Source of the DNA: DTKD01 sp964494345
GTDB lineage: Bacteria > Armatimonadota > UBA5829
Length of the DNA stretch: 64,000 bases
Direction: 5' to 3'
Assembly: GCA_964494345.1 (NCBI GenBank)
Contig: CAZBSI010000001.1
Span: 620,001-684,000 of the forward strand
Position numbers and translations under genes: made by a program. The stretch's first letter is position 1; each line of letters starts with the position of its first letter. Shown here one piece after another: positions 1 to 8,565 of the stretch. Below the pieces are notes generated by a model that saw only the letters and a list, made by a program, of their open reading frames with translations, did not search any database and had not been told where the DNA came from.

Positions 1-1
1 G

Positions 2-325
2 CCGTATCAGGTTCCGGCTTCGGAGCTGCGAAGATTCGGATTTAAGGCCAAGGATCCTAATGAGATGGTGACGCTTTATCGCGGAGAGGGCTGCGATACA
101 TGCAGGCATACGGGTTACAAGGGGCGGCTTGGCATCTATGAACTGATGCGGATGAACGACGAAATTCGCGAACTCGTTGTGCGTCGGGCTCCTCTTGCGG
201 ATGTAAGAGAAGCGGCAAAAGCGAACGGGATGCACGAACTCAAAGACGACGGATTGGATAAAGTTCTGCAGGGTATCACGACTCCGGACGAGGTGATGAG
301 GGTCGTGTTTACAGCAGGCGGGTAA
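2..325 (+). CDS. pilB: Type IV pilus assembly ATPase PilB, C-terminal end (partial)
   Basis: The reading frame is open from the window edge and only the last 107 codons are present. The translated end contains the zinc-ribbon tail of GspE/PilB ATPases: a Cys-Asp-Thr-Cys pair followed by HTGYKGRLGIYEL, then the usual DG..K...G.TT..EV.RV ending. PilB is the cytoplasmic hexameric ATPase that drives pilus extension, with the platform protein PilC as partner. The motor domain (Walker A and B) must lie upstream of the window. The gene is followed after 18 nt by pilT and then pilC, the standard motor cluster, which supports the family call. It could equally be named gspE; the neighbouring pilT favours PilB. 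Confidence 0.93.
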   Translation, partial: PYQVPASELRRFGFKAKDPNEMVTLYRGEGCDTCRHTGYKGRLGIYELMRMNDEIRELVVRRAPLADVREAAKANGMHELKDDGLDKVLQGITTPDEVMRVVFTAGG

Positions 326-343
326 TATAGCCGGAGGGACAAC

Positions 344-1519
344 TTGTCAGAGGCAGCAGTAAGTAGTATTGCACAAGTCAAAGCGGAACCGGGCAGAAAG
401 ATGACTGACCCGGTGCTGCTGGAAGATACCCATATAGATGATCTTCTTAACGACATGGTCGAGAGAGGATCGTCAGACCTTCACATCTGTGTAGGGGTGC
501 CCCCAATTATCAGAATCGACGGGCAGTTGACTGCATTGAATTACACGAAATTCGACGCAATGCAGACTCAGAGGATGCTCTACGATATCTTGTCTGATGA
601 GCAAATACAGCGCTTTGAGGACACCTGGGAGCTAGACTTCTCCTACTCGTTGCAGGATGTGTCGAGGTTCAGGGTCAATATTTTCAAGGATAAGGGGACT
701 GTTGCGGCGGCTTTCCGACTTATTCCTATTAAGATCCCTACTCTTAGAGAGTTGGGGTTGCCGGCTGTGTTGGAAACCATCACGCGTAGACCTAGAGGAT
801 TGGTGCTTGTAACGGGGCCGACGGGGTCGGGTAAGTCGACATCTTTGGCCGCGATGATTAACCAGATCAACACGGAGCGCAGTTCGCATATAATCACCAT
901 CGAGGACCCTATCGAATATCTGCATCAACACCGCACGAGTGTCATTAACCAGCGTGAGGTAGGACAGGATACCAAGGAGTTCGCCAACGCACTTAGAGCA
1001 GCGCTGCGTGAAGACCCGGACGTTATTCTTGTTGGTGAGATGCGAGACCTTGAGACCATGTCCAACGCGATCAGAGCGGCGGAAACCGGTCACCTGGTAT
1101 TTGCGACTCTGCACACAAACAGCGCAGCCTCTACCGTAGACCGCGTGGTCGACTCGTTCCCGGCATCACAGCAGGAACAGATCCGACTGATGCTTTCAAA
1201 CAGTTTGGAAGCGGTTTTGTGTCAGCAGCTTCTGCCTAGAGCTGGTATGCCGGGAAGAGTCTGCTGTATGGAGATTATGATTGCGACTCCGGCGATTAGA
1301 AACCTGGTCCGTGAGGCGAAGAGCCACCAGATTACTTCTATTATTCAGACCAGTTCCAACGTCGGAATGCAGACGATGGACCAGCACCTGAGAGACTTGT
1401 ATCAGAAGGGCGTCATCACCTATGATGAGGCTTTGGCCCGCGCTATGAGCCAGGAAGAGCTTAAGAATATGATTACATCGGCGATGGGCACGGCGGGCGC
1501 TCCTGGGCCGCGCAGATAA
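344..1519 (+). CDS. pilT: Type IV pilus retraction ATPase PilT
   Basis: This 391-residue protein is a hexameric cytoplasmic ATPase that powers pilus depolymerisation and twitching. Visible motifs are Walker A GPTGSGKS (158-165), the Asp box TIEDPIE (185-191), Walker B DVILVGEMRD (226-235) and the His box TGHLVFATLHT (248-258). The first 30 residues before the PilT core look like an extra tail. Translation starts at TTG, 344, with a GGAGGG site at 333-338. It lies between pilB and pilC in one transcript. A second PilT paralogue, transcribed from the other strand, lies at 32252-33322; that one lacks the N-terminal extension. Confidence 0.95.
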   Translation: MSEAAVSSIAQVKAEPGRKMTDPVLLEDTHIDDLLNDMVERGSSDLHICVGVPPIIRIDGQLTALNYTKFDAMQTQRMLYDILSDEQIQRFEDTWELDFSYSLQDVSRFRVNIFKDKGTVAAAFRLIPIKIPTLRELGLPAVLETITRRPRGLVLVTGPTGSGKSTSLAAMINQINTERSSHIITIEDPIEYLHQHRTSVINQREVGQDTKEFANALRAALREDPDVILVGEMRDLETMSNAIRAAETGHLVFATLHTNSAASTVDRVVDSFPASQQEQIRLMLSNSLEAVLCQQLLPRAGMPGRVCCMEIMIATPAIRNLVREAKSHQITSIIQTSSNVGMQTMDQHLRDLYQKGVITYDEALARAMSQEELKNMITSAMGTAGAPGPRR

Positions 1520-1578
1520 GCGCGAAGTTGTAATGATGAGATTGGGTCGATTGGTTAACCGGATAGGGGTGATCTGAC

Positions 1579-2808
1579 ATGCCGAATTTTGCGTATACTG
1601 TCCGCGATGCGACAGGACAGGTGATCACAGGTAACTCTGAGGCTGAAAACGAGGAGATATTACGTAAAAGGCTCACCGAAAACAGCTTCGACGTTGTCGA
1701 GGTCAAACAGGTCAAAAGTGCGCAGAAAAAAGTTGGAGGTTATGGCGGAGTAAAGAAGACCGACCTCGCCGTGATGTGCCGCCAGTTCTCCACGATGATT
1801 GACGCGGGCGTTACCCTTGTCCGCTGCCTCAACGTTCTTGCCGACCAGGCCGTGAACCCTAAACTAAAGGCGATCCTCACTGATGTGCAAAATGAGGTTG
1901 AGGGCGGAAACACGTTGTCGAAGGCGCTGGAGAAGTACCCTAACGCTTTTGACAGGTTGTTTATCGGTTTGGTGAATGCGGGTGAGGTTGGTGGCGCTCT
2001 GGAAGAGAGCTTGCAGAGACTGTCGCAATTCCTGGAAAAGGACGTTGAACTCAGGCGCAAAGTCAAGAGTGCGATGACCTATCCGGTCATTATTATGGTC
2101 TTTGCGACTATGGTCGTGTTGGGTCTGATGACGTTTGTATTGCCCAAGTTTATGGGGCTGTTCCAGGACCTGGGAATCAAAGATTTGCCTGGCCCCACCG
2201 CGATCTTACAGGCTTCGAGCAACTTTATGCTGGCCAAATGGTATTGGATGATCGTGTTCACGGTCGTATTTGTGGTGGCTATGAAGCTGTTTATGAAGAC
2301 CAAGGTCGGGCGCAGAATTTTCGACAGGCTTAAGCTAAAGGCGCCTGTTTTTGGGTCGCTGAACCATAAGGTCGCGTTGGCCCGATTTGCTCGAACGCTG
2401 TCGACGCTGCTTTCGAGCGGTGTCGGTATTTTGCAGGCGATGGAGACTGTGGCGGGGACGGTGTCTAACGATATTATCTCTGACGCGATTTTGGAAGCCA
2501 GGGCGAGGATCAGAGAAGGTGACAAGATCGGCGAACCTCTGGCGCGCAGCGGTTTGTTTCCGCCGATGGTCGTTCAGATGATCAGTATTGGCGAAGAATC
2601 TGGATCGCTGGACCCGATGTTGTCTAAGGTTGCGGACTTCTATGAGGACGAGGTCGACGCTGCGCTTGCGAGTCTTACGGCGGCTATTGAGCCTGTTTTG
2701 ATCGTAGGGCTGGGCGGAGTGGTTGGTTTCATCGTCATTTCGTTGTTCCTGCCCCTGGTCGCTGTTATTCAGAACCTGAGTGGCGCAGGCTCGGGAAGCG
2801 GTAATTAG
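1579..2808 (+). CDS. pilC: Type IV pilus inner-membrane platform protein PilC (GspF family)
   Basis: At 409 residues this is the normal size for PilC/GspF, the inner-membrane platform that the PilB and PilT motors turn. It shows two repeated T2SSF domains (about 65-188 and 268-390). The three expected membrane segments are near 168-190, 222-240 and 371-398. Hallmarks include the RQFSTMIDAGVTL stretch in the first repeat and ARFARTLSTLLSSGVGILQAM in the second, and the IGEESGSLDPML motif near 337-348. The ATG at 1579 follows a GGGGTGA site. The gene sits 59 nt after pilT and 6 nt before pilD. Confidence 0.96.
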   Translation: MPNFAYTVRDATGQVITGNSEAENEEILRKRLTENSFDVVEVKQVKSAQKKVGGYGGVKKTDLAVMCRQFSTMIDAGVTLVRCLNVLADQAVNPKLKAILTDVQNEVEGGNTLSKALEKYPNAFDRLFIGLVNAGEVGGALEESLQRLSQFLEKDVELRRKVKSAMTYPVIIMVFATMVVLGLMTFVLPKFMGLFQDLGIKDLPGPTAILQASSNFMLAKWYWMIVFTVVFVVAMKLFMKTKVGRRIFDRLKLKAPVFGSLNHKVALARFARTLSTLLSSGVGILQAMETVAGTVSNDIISDAILEARARIREGDKIGEPLARSGLFPPMVVQMISIGEESGSLDPMLSKVADFYEDEVDAALASLTAAIEPVLIVGLGGVVGFIVISLFLPLVAVIQNLSGAGSGSGN

Positions 2809-2814
2809 CGGTTT

Positions 2815-3705
2815 ATGTTGCCTGTTTGGCTAGGAAGCCTGATAGCATTCGTATACGGTGCGATAGTAGGAAGCTTTCTGAACGTATGCATCTTTCGGTT
2901 GCCCGAAGAGCAGTCGATTGTAAGCCCTCCTTCGCACTGTCCTAAGTGTGACACGCAGTTGCGTGCGTGGGATAATATCCCGTTGATCAGCTTTCTGCTA
3001 TTGGGGAGAAAGTGCAGGTATTGCAAGGCCCCGATTAGTTGGCGATACTTTTCGGTTGAATTGCTGACTGGGCTTTTGTGGGTGGCGACATATATTCGAT
3101 ACGGCTTATCGATTGATGTATTCGCTTATGTGTTGTTTATATCAGCTCTTTTGGTAGCGTTTTTTGTCGATTTGGATCATTTTATAATCCCGGATCAGGT
3201 GTGGATAGTGGGGGTTGTGATCGGAGTCGGCAAGGACGTCGCCCATTGGATTAACGGCGACTTGAGTATGGTGCAGGTGCCGTTGCCGGGAACGGGCGTC
3301 GCGCTGCCTGTGCCGCCGAGCGTATTGGGCGCTGCGGTGTGTTTCGCTATATTCTATGCGATTGCATATGTGAGTTATTACGCTTTTCGTCCGAAGGATA
3401 AAGAAGCGCTGGCGGAGTATGAAGGCGCTATGGGCGGGGGCGATGTGAAGTTGGCAGCTGGTATTGGGGCGGTGGTTGGCCTGCTGCCCGCGCTGGTGAG
3501 CTTCTTTATAGCAGTATTGCTTGGGACGCTGATCGGCGTAACCTGGAAGATATTAAGCTCGCTTGCTGAAAAGCGGAAGCTGCCGTGGCGGGAAGAAATC
3601 CCGTTTGGGCCGTTTATGGTGGCGGGTGCGGTGGCTGTTATACTGCTGTGGCCGCAGCTTGGCGCTCTGTGGAACACGTGGATAGGAATTGTCACGCCGG
3701 GATAG
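2815..3705 (+). CDS. pilD: Prepilin peptidase / N-methyltransferase PilD
   Basis: This 296-residue integral membrane aspartyl protease cleaves the short leader of prepilins and methylates the new N-terminus. The cytoplasmic methylase loop has the two zinc CxxC pairs (Cys42/45 and Cys67/70). The A24 peptidase motifs are present: Asp119 in VDLDHFIIPD and Asp210 in GGGDVK, the two expected catalytic aspartates. Several hydrophobic helices follow. The loop between the two aspartates (about 130-205) is longer than in Escherichia homologues. It starts 6 nt after pilC. Its likely substrates are the prepilin-like proteins encoded directly downstream. Confidence 0.95.
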   Translation: MLPVWLGSLIAFVYGAIVGSFLNVCIFRLPEEQSIVSPPSHCPKCDTQLRAWDNIPLISFLLLGRKCRYCKAPISWRYFSVELLTGLLWVATYIRYGLSIDVFAYVLFISALLVAFFVDLDHFIIPDQVWIVGVVIGVGKDVAHWINGDLSMVQVPLPGTGVALPVPPSVLGAAVCFAIFYAIAYVSYYAFRPKDKEALAEYEGAMGGGDVKLAAGIGAVVGLLPALVSFFIAVLLGTLIGVTWKILSSLAEKRKLPWREEIPFGPFMVAGAVAVILLWPQLGALWNTWIGIVTPG

Positions 3706-3797
3706 GTGGAACAACTAAGGGTGTAGAATCGCCATACAATGAGAATGGCATTATAAGATAGGCTTATTTTCGTTACTCCCTATGGAGGTGCTTTTCG

Positions 3798-4556
3798 ATG
3801 AGATTTTTGACAAACAAGAGGGGTTTCTCGCTGGTCGAGCTTCTCACGGTGATCGCGATTATCGCGATCCTTGCCTCGATTATATTTCCTGTTATGAGTA
3901 TGGTCGGCAACAGGGCTCGTATGAACAAATGCATGACCCAAATGCATCAAATCGGGCTGGCTGTGCAGATATTCAAACAGGATAATCGCAAATATCCGGA
4001 TGTTCTGGGGGTCGAGGTGATGCGCAATGGTGGCAATGTCGTGCCTATGGATCAGCCGGTGCCATCAGCCAGCCCGCAGGTGGTGGGGTTGTTCCCCGAA
4101 TATGTAAAGTCGGCGAAGCTGTATCATTGCCCCAACTCCAAGTTCATCGACACAACTCAGATAATAGGCGCAAACGCTGCTTATGATCCGCTTGGCACCG
4201 GCGCGGGCATAGAAGCATATACATATAACAGCTACGATTTTATGATTTACGGCGGGACGGATATTCGTCAACACTACACAAAGGCGTGGGCGGCCAGCCC
4301 GGGTGATGTAGCAGCACAGGGGCCAGGTGCGCCTGGGGATCCGCAGCGAGACTACGAAAGACAGCTTAAGTTCAAAACTCCGCCGGATGACACTGTGGTG
4401 ACGTGGTGTTCGTGGCATGAGGTCTACAGCGGCAGCGGCACGAATCTTACTGTAACTGGCAAGGCGCCGACGCTGTTTTTAGACGGGCATGTAGACGTTC
4501 TGAGCGCCCCGGAAGTGGAGACTCAGAGATGGCGAGTGCTGCCGAAGAAGGAATAG
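3798..4556 (+). CDS. Prepilin-like protein with N-terminal methylation motif (small pilin/pseudopilin)
   Basis: This 252-residue protein begins with a short basic leader and the class III/IV prepilin site RG|FSLVELLTVIAIIAIL, with Glu at +5 of the mature protein. The C-terminal part is a soluble domain ending in LFLDGHVDVL, like the H-x9-DG tail of the pilin-like proteins common in Planctomycetes, Verrucomicrobia and Armatimonadetes. It could be the major pilin or a GspG/FimU-type minor subunit. ATG 3798 has a strong GGAGGT site at 3784-3789. It is the first of four consecutive prepilin-like genes, and PilD encoded just upstream should process it. Confidence 0.88.
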   Translation: MRFLTNKRGFSLVELLTVIAIIAILASIIFPVMSMVGNRARMNKCMTQMHQIGLAVQIFKQDNRKYPDVLGVEVMRNGGNVVPMDQPVPSASPQVVGLFPEYVKSAKLYHCPNSKFIDTTQIIGANAAYDPLGTGAGIEAYTYNSYDFMIYGGTDIRQHYTKAWAASPGDVAAQGPGAPGDPQRDYERQLKFKTPPDDTVVTWCSWHEVYSGSGTNLTVTGKAPTLFLDGHVDVLSAPEVETQRWRVLPKKE

Positions 4557-4581
4557 GAACTCCTTGAGGTGGCAATTTTAA

Positions 4582-4608
4582 TGTTGGGGCAGATATTCTG
4601 CCCCAACA
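4582..4608. terminator. Perfect 12-bp intergenic hairpin
   Basis: The arms TGTTGGGGCAGA and TCTGCCCCAACA are perfectly complementary with a 3-nt loop (TAT). It lies 26 nt after the stop of the small pilin gene. No T tract follows, so this is a candidate terminator, processing or mRNA-stabilising hairpin rather than a classical intrinsic terminator. A TGgTAGAAT extended -10-like sequence begins just downstream (4617-4625) and could restart transcription for the next gene. Confidence 0.55.
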
Positions 4609-4775
4609 CGTGTATATGGTAGAATTGATTGTGCTCGCATAACAGTATGGCTTTCTGCCATAATCGGAACATTCGGGGGGGCTGGGTAGTCGTACCATCG
4701 ATAGTCTGCTTTCGCGGTCGGGAGTGTTTTTTAGCTTCGCTGGGGCCGCCTTGGGATTGCGTATAGGAATTGTCC

Positions 4776-6653
4776 ATGATAGGTCTTAGCAACAACAGGA
4801 GAGGAACATCGCTGGTAGAGATACTGGTGGTGATGTTGGTCCTGCTGGTAGGGATTATGACCGTGATTCAGATGTTCCCTACCGGGTTTCGTGTTGTGAG
4901 AGCGGCGGAAAATCAGACGATAGCCTCAAAGCTTGCACAGGCTGAAGTTGAGCGATGGAAGAATATGCCTGGGAATCTGCCGGATGGAGTTCTCCCGATC
5001 AAACCTGACGGCACTGTTATTAACGACCAGAACCCAGGCCCTCCTTTTTTAGGTTTTTCGCGTGATCTGGTCGGCGGAATCTACGAGGCCGGCAACGTTA
5101 TTAACTCCCGCTATGTTCGCAACGAGACTACGCCTATTCCTGTCGGCAGCTATTTCACCAGCGGCGCGGGAGCGGCTTATGGTTCTAAATATACATTGGC
5201 ATTCAGCCCCATAGAGGTGACGGCAGACCCTGACAATCCTGGCCTGTATCTTGGCCTGACGATCAAGAGCGGGGATCTGCAAAGAAGAATCGGCAACTCA
5301 GATTCGCGCATCTTCCTGCGTGCCGGGCAGTATGGAATTGACTACGATTTGACCACATCGGGCGGATCGCCGGCGTTTATGGTCAATTTCAGCTACGATA
5401 GAAACCCAAACCACGCGTATCATATCAGCTATTCGTATTGGGTGGAAAACAAGAGCACCGGTGAGGCTACTCTGCTCAGTGAGGTGGATCAGACTGTGCG
5501 GCCCAGTCCGGATGGGGAATGGGTGCCTGTTGAGATCAGGCCGCCTGATGCGTATCCGCTATCGGACTTTGATGTCACCGAGGTCGAGCAGGGCGCCGAT
5601 TCGTGTGCGAGAGGCTTTGTGCAGGTTCCGCCGAGAGGATGGTCAAACGACCCGTATGAGTTCGCTTTAGTGGACTCCATAATGGGCGTTGTGGCGTTTA
5701 ACCCGCGCGCAAGGAATATGACCGAACGCACCGCCAGGGGTGTGAGGGCGATTACGGCCAGAATCGACTATAGGATATACGATCCTCGCATTATTCGTGA
5801 AGACCGAATTGTGCCGGCGGTCAATGAAGACCCACTGAACACCGGAACGAATACTCACTCAGCGATCAAGCTGGCGCTGCGGTTTGTCTTAAATGCAGGC
5901 AGCCCCGCAAGTATAACGGACGGGGATGCTACTGATAACCCCGATGAGCCTACTTTTGAGGGTTTAGTAAAAAGGCAGCTTGGTATGCCGCTTTCCAGCC
6001 CTGCCGATCTTTTGGTGCCGCAGTCTGTGCTGATTATCGACCTGGCGACGGGTTTGAGGGTGGAGATTCCGCCTGATGCCCCACCCTTCTACGCGATAGA
6101 CTATAAAGCGGGCATAGTTCACTTGCCGAAGACGGCGAATTTGATCGACTGGAACAGCGAGCCGCTGCCGGATACCCACGATGTGCCTTTGGCTGGACGA
6201 CATTTGAGGTTCTTTTATCGTGCGGATGGAGATTGGTCGGTGCAGTGCCAGAAGGCTTACTCGTATTATCTGCGAAAGTGGGATACTTCCCGCGTGGACT
6301 ACAGGCATTTTAAGCTGCGGGCTGCGCCGAGCGGGCAGTATCAACTGTTGTTTGCCAGAAGCGACTCCGGCAAGGATGTGACCGTCGATTACAACTATTG
6401 GATTGGCGATGTTGAGCATAAAGTGGTAGGCAAGCTGTACCGGTTGTCTGACGATTGGACGGCTGACCCTGACGCGCCGAACGTAAAATGTGCTTATGTC
6501 AATCTGGATATTCCTGCAGGCGGGGTTATTGACTCAGGCTCAAGGATTGTGGTGGTCGGGGCATCGTTCAGGGCCAGGGTTACGTGGCGGGACGGCAGGA
6601 ACTGGCGATTTGTGGATATCGACACGGACTTGACGAGGAATTCGTCGCCATGA
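4776..6653 (+). CDS. Large PilV/GspI-like prepilin-type protein
   Basis: This 625-residue protein has a prepilin leader RRG|TSLVEILVVMLVLLVGIM (Glu at +5). It is followed by the amphipathic NQTIASKLAQAEVERWK helix typical of PilV/GspI minor pilins. The remaining 550 residues, rich in beta-strand, Gly, Pro and Asp, are far larger than the roughly 120-200 residues of known PilV/GspI proteins; I do not recognise their fold. I chose ATG 4776 over TTG 4770 because AGGA at 4765-4768 is correctly spaced only from the ATG. The end overlaps the next start by 4 nt (ATGA). Likely a tip or minor subunit of the pilus. Confidence 0.82.
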   Translation: MIGLSNNRRGTSLVEILVVMLVLLVGIMTVIQMFPTGFRVVRAAENQTIASKLAQAEVERWKNMPGNLPDGVLPIKPDGTVINDQNPGPPFLGFSRDLVGGIYEAGNVINSRYVRNETTPIPVGSYFTSGAGAAYGSKYTLAFSPIEVTADPDNPGLYLGLTIKSGDLQRRIGNSDSRIFLRAGQYGIDYDLTTSGGSPAFMVNFSYDRNPNHAYHISYSYWVENKSTGEATLLSEVDQTVRPSPDGEWVPVEIRPPDAYPLSDFDVTEVEQGADSCARGFVQVPPRGWSNDPYEFALVDSIMGVVAFNPRARNMTERTARGVRAITARIDYRIYDPRIIREDRIVPAVNEDPLNTGTNTHSAIKLALRFVLNAGSPASITDGDATDNPDEPTFEGLVKRQLGMPLSSPADLLVPQSVLIIDLATGLRVEIPPDAPPFYAIDYKAGIVHLPKTANLIDWNSEPLPDTHDVPLAGRHLRFFYRADGDWSVQCQKAYSYYLRKWDTSRVDYRHFKLRAAPSGQYQLLFARSDSGKDVTVDYNYWIGDVEHKVVGKLYRLSDDWTADPDAPNVKCAYVNLDIPAGGVIDSGSRIVVVGASFRARVTWRDGRNWRFVDIDTDLTRNSSP

Positions 6654-8560
6654 TGAACACAGATATGAGATATATTGAGACACGCAGCGGACGCGGCGGC
6701 TTCACCCTTGCTGAACTTCTTGTGGTGATGGCGATTTCTGCGATCCTGATGACGCTGGTACTGGGGCCGGTAGTGCAATCTTTCCAGCTAACCCGGCAGG
6801 CTCAGGCTATGGTGGACTCGCAGGACGCGGCGAGAATGGCGTTGGCGTCCATCAGCCGCGAACTTGGGCAGGCGATGTTCGTTTATGACAACGCTCAAAT
6901 CCCATTTGACCCTGCGACTGCAGGATTGCCTGATGGGGTGGTGGCTAATAAAACTGAGACCCCTATTATGATGCCGGTGGCTCAGCCGGGTTCCAACGCG
7001 CCACACTGGTTCGTGCTGCCGTATGCGATGATTGATTTTATTTTGCCAAAGATATTTATGCACTGCAACAACCCGAATCATCCTGCAGGCAGCCCTAGAA
7101 ATTATCCAAGAGACTTAGTCATAGATGATGGTCAAAACAAGCGAACAGAGCTGCGCGGTTGGCCGGACTGTCCGTATTGCCAGGCTGCTGGTCTAAAAGC
7201 GGACGATGTCGAGGCCAAGCCGAAGACGCCTCTGGAGCCGTCGGTGACACACGTAAGATATTTTGTGGCTCTGAGATATAACAATTTGGGAATGCCACTT
7301 GCACAGGGAGCGCCGCCCAATTGGGGATGGGTGCCGCCGTGGGGCAAGAATATCGTGGAAGGCACTGAGAACGGAGCTGTGCTGTACCGGGCGGAATACA
7401 ACCCGTATGATAACAATCTTTTCCCGGCTTCGATGAGCGTAAATGATCGTGTTCACGACCCTTATTTCTTCTATCGAACTGGAAACGGCGCAAATGGCCT
7501 GCCTTATCACGCTAACTGGCTGCGCAGTGCCAGAGTGGTGGGAATTGGCAAGTATGAGGACCTCATAAATGCGGAGTTCAGCCCGGATGGCACAGTGCGG
7601 TCGGTGGACCCGACAGTGAAGTTCCAAACGTCATCGGTGGAAAATGACACGTTCAACCCGGCCTATTCGACTGACGCGAAGAACGATTACCCGAACGCGC
7701 CTGCGACAGTGTTTGCGGGGACCTATGGATATTGGACGCCGGATCATCGGATTGATGTGATGAGAGGGGCCTATATGGAGGACCCTCCTAGCGGATATGA
7801 CTACTACACGGTGATGGACGGCGATGAACATCTCATCATCAGACGAGTGCCAAACGGTAAAAACTGGGATGAGAGTACGGAATTTAGTATCACGGAGTAT
7901 CTAAGAACTGGGTTTGTAGCTCCGGACAGCAGCAGAAAACGGCCGCTTGAGATGGCGTTTACTGTCGATGTGAATAAAGGCAGCATTAATTTCGCTCTGC
8001 AGCCGCCGAGACCGAGTGGGGCTGCGTCCGGGCCGGTGGCGCTCGACTCCGCTAAGGATATAAATGACGACTTTCATAATCAATATGACGCCGATCGCGG
8101 GGGTGCGATTCGCTGGAGCCTGCTCCCGACTTTTAACCCGGCTGTGGGTGATCAGTATTTAGCAAACGCGAGGATAGCGCCCGGCAGTGAGACCGTAATT
8201 GGACCGGATATGACGCTGGGTGACAGTTTTGCCAGACCAGTCAGATATGAGCGGGTTCCGCTGTCGTTAGGCAACCCCGGAATAAACCAGTATATGATCG
8301 ACAATGATTCGGGCAGGCTGTTTTTCAGCCGTGACCCCAGCCTGGATTTGCCGGAACTGGACGCAAACAACCAGCCGTGCGTGATTCAAGTCTATTATCT
8401 TGTATATTTTAATCGGCAAGATGACGTAGTTAGAGGTGACTATCTTACCAAGAGTCTGATCACGGTTCATCTTGGCATGAGGATGTTCGACCCTGATTCA
8501 GGCAAGCCTTTCCCTGTGGACCTGACTGACAAGGTGAAGGTCAGAAACGCGCTTAGGTAG
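6650..8560 (+). CDS. Large PilW/GspJ-like prepilin-type protein
   Basis: A 636-residue protein is predicted from ATG 6650, which overlaps the previous stop as ATGA; this start puts the leader directly before GG|FTLAELLVVMAISAIL (Glu at +5). The following helix, with QAMVDSQDAARMALASISRELGQAM, is characteristic of PilW/GspJ. The C-terminal region is again a very long, strand-rich extracytoplasmic domain that I cannot assign, with a CNNPNHP...CPYC cluster that might bind a metal. It sits between the PilV-like and PilX-like genes and is probably co-translated with the former. Confidence 0.82.
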   Translation: MMNTDMRYIETRSGRGGFTLAELLVVMAISAILMTLVLGPVVQSFQLTRQAQAMVDSQDAARMALASISRELGQAMFVYDNAQIPFDPATAGLPDGVVANKTETPIMMPVAQPGSNAPHWFVLPYAMIDFILPKIFMHCNNPNHPAGSPRNYPRDLVIDDGQNKRTELRGWPDCPYCQAAGLKADDVEAKPKTPLEPSVTHVRYFVALRYNNLGMPLAQGAPPNWGWVPPWGKNIVEGTENGAVLYRAEYNPYDNNLFPASMSVNDRVHDPYFFYRTGNGANGLPYHANWLRSARVVGIGKYEDLINAEFSPDGTVRSVDPTVKFQTSSVENDTFNPAYSTDAKNDYPNAPATVFAGTYGYWTPDHRIDVMRGAYMEDPPSGYDYYTVMDGDEHLIIRRVPNGKNWDESTEFSITEYLRTGFVAPDSSRKRPLEMAFTVDVNKGSINFALQPPRPSGAASGPVALDSAKDINDDFHNQYDADRGGAIRWSLLPTFNPAVGDQYLANARIAPGSETVIGPDMTLGDSFARPVRYERVPLSLGNPGINQYMIDNDSGRLFFSRDPSLDLPELDANNQPCVIQVYYLVYFNRQDDVVRGDYLTKSLITVHLGMRMFDPDSGKPFPVDLTDKVKVRNALR

Positions 8561-8565
8561 ATTGA

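Noticed and set aside
4617..4625. TGgTAGAAT extended -10 before the PilV-like gene
   Set aside because: No -35 hexamer lies at a suitable distance and the pilus genes look like one transcript, so it is not listed as a promoter.
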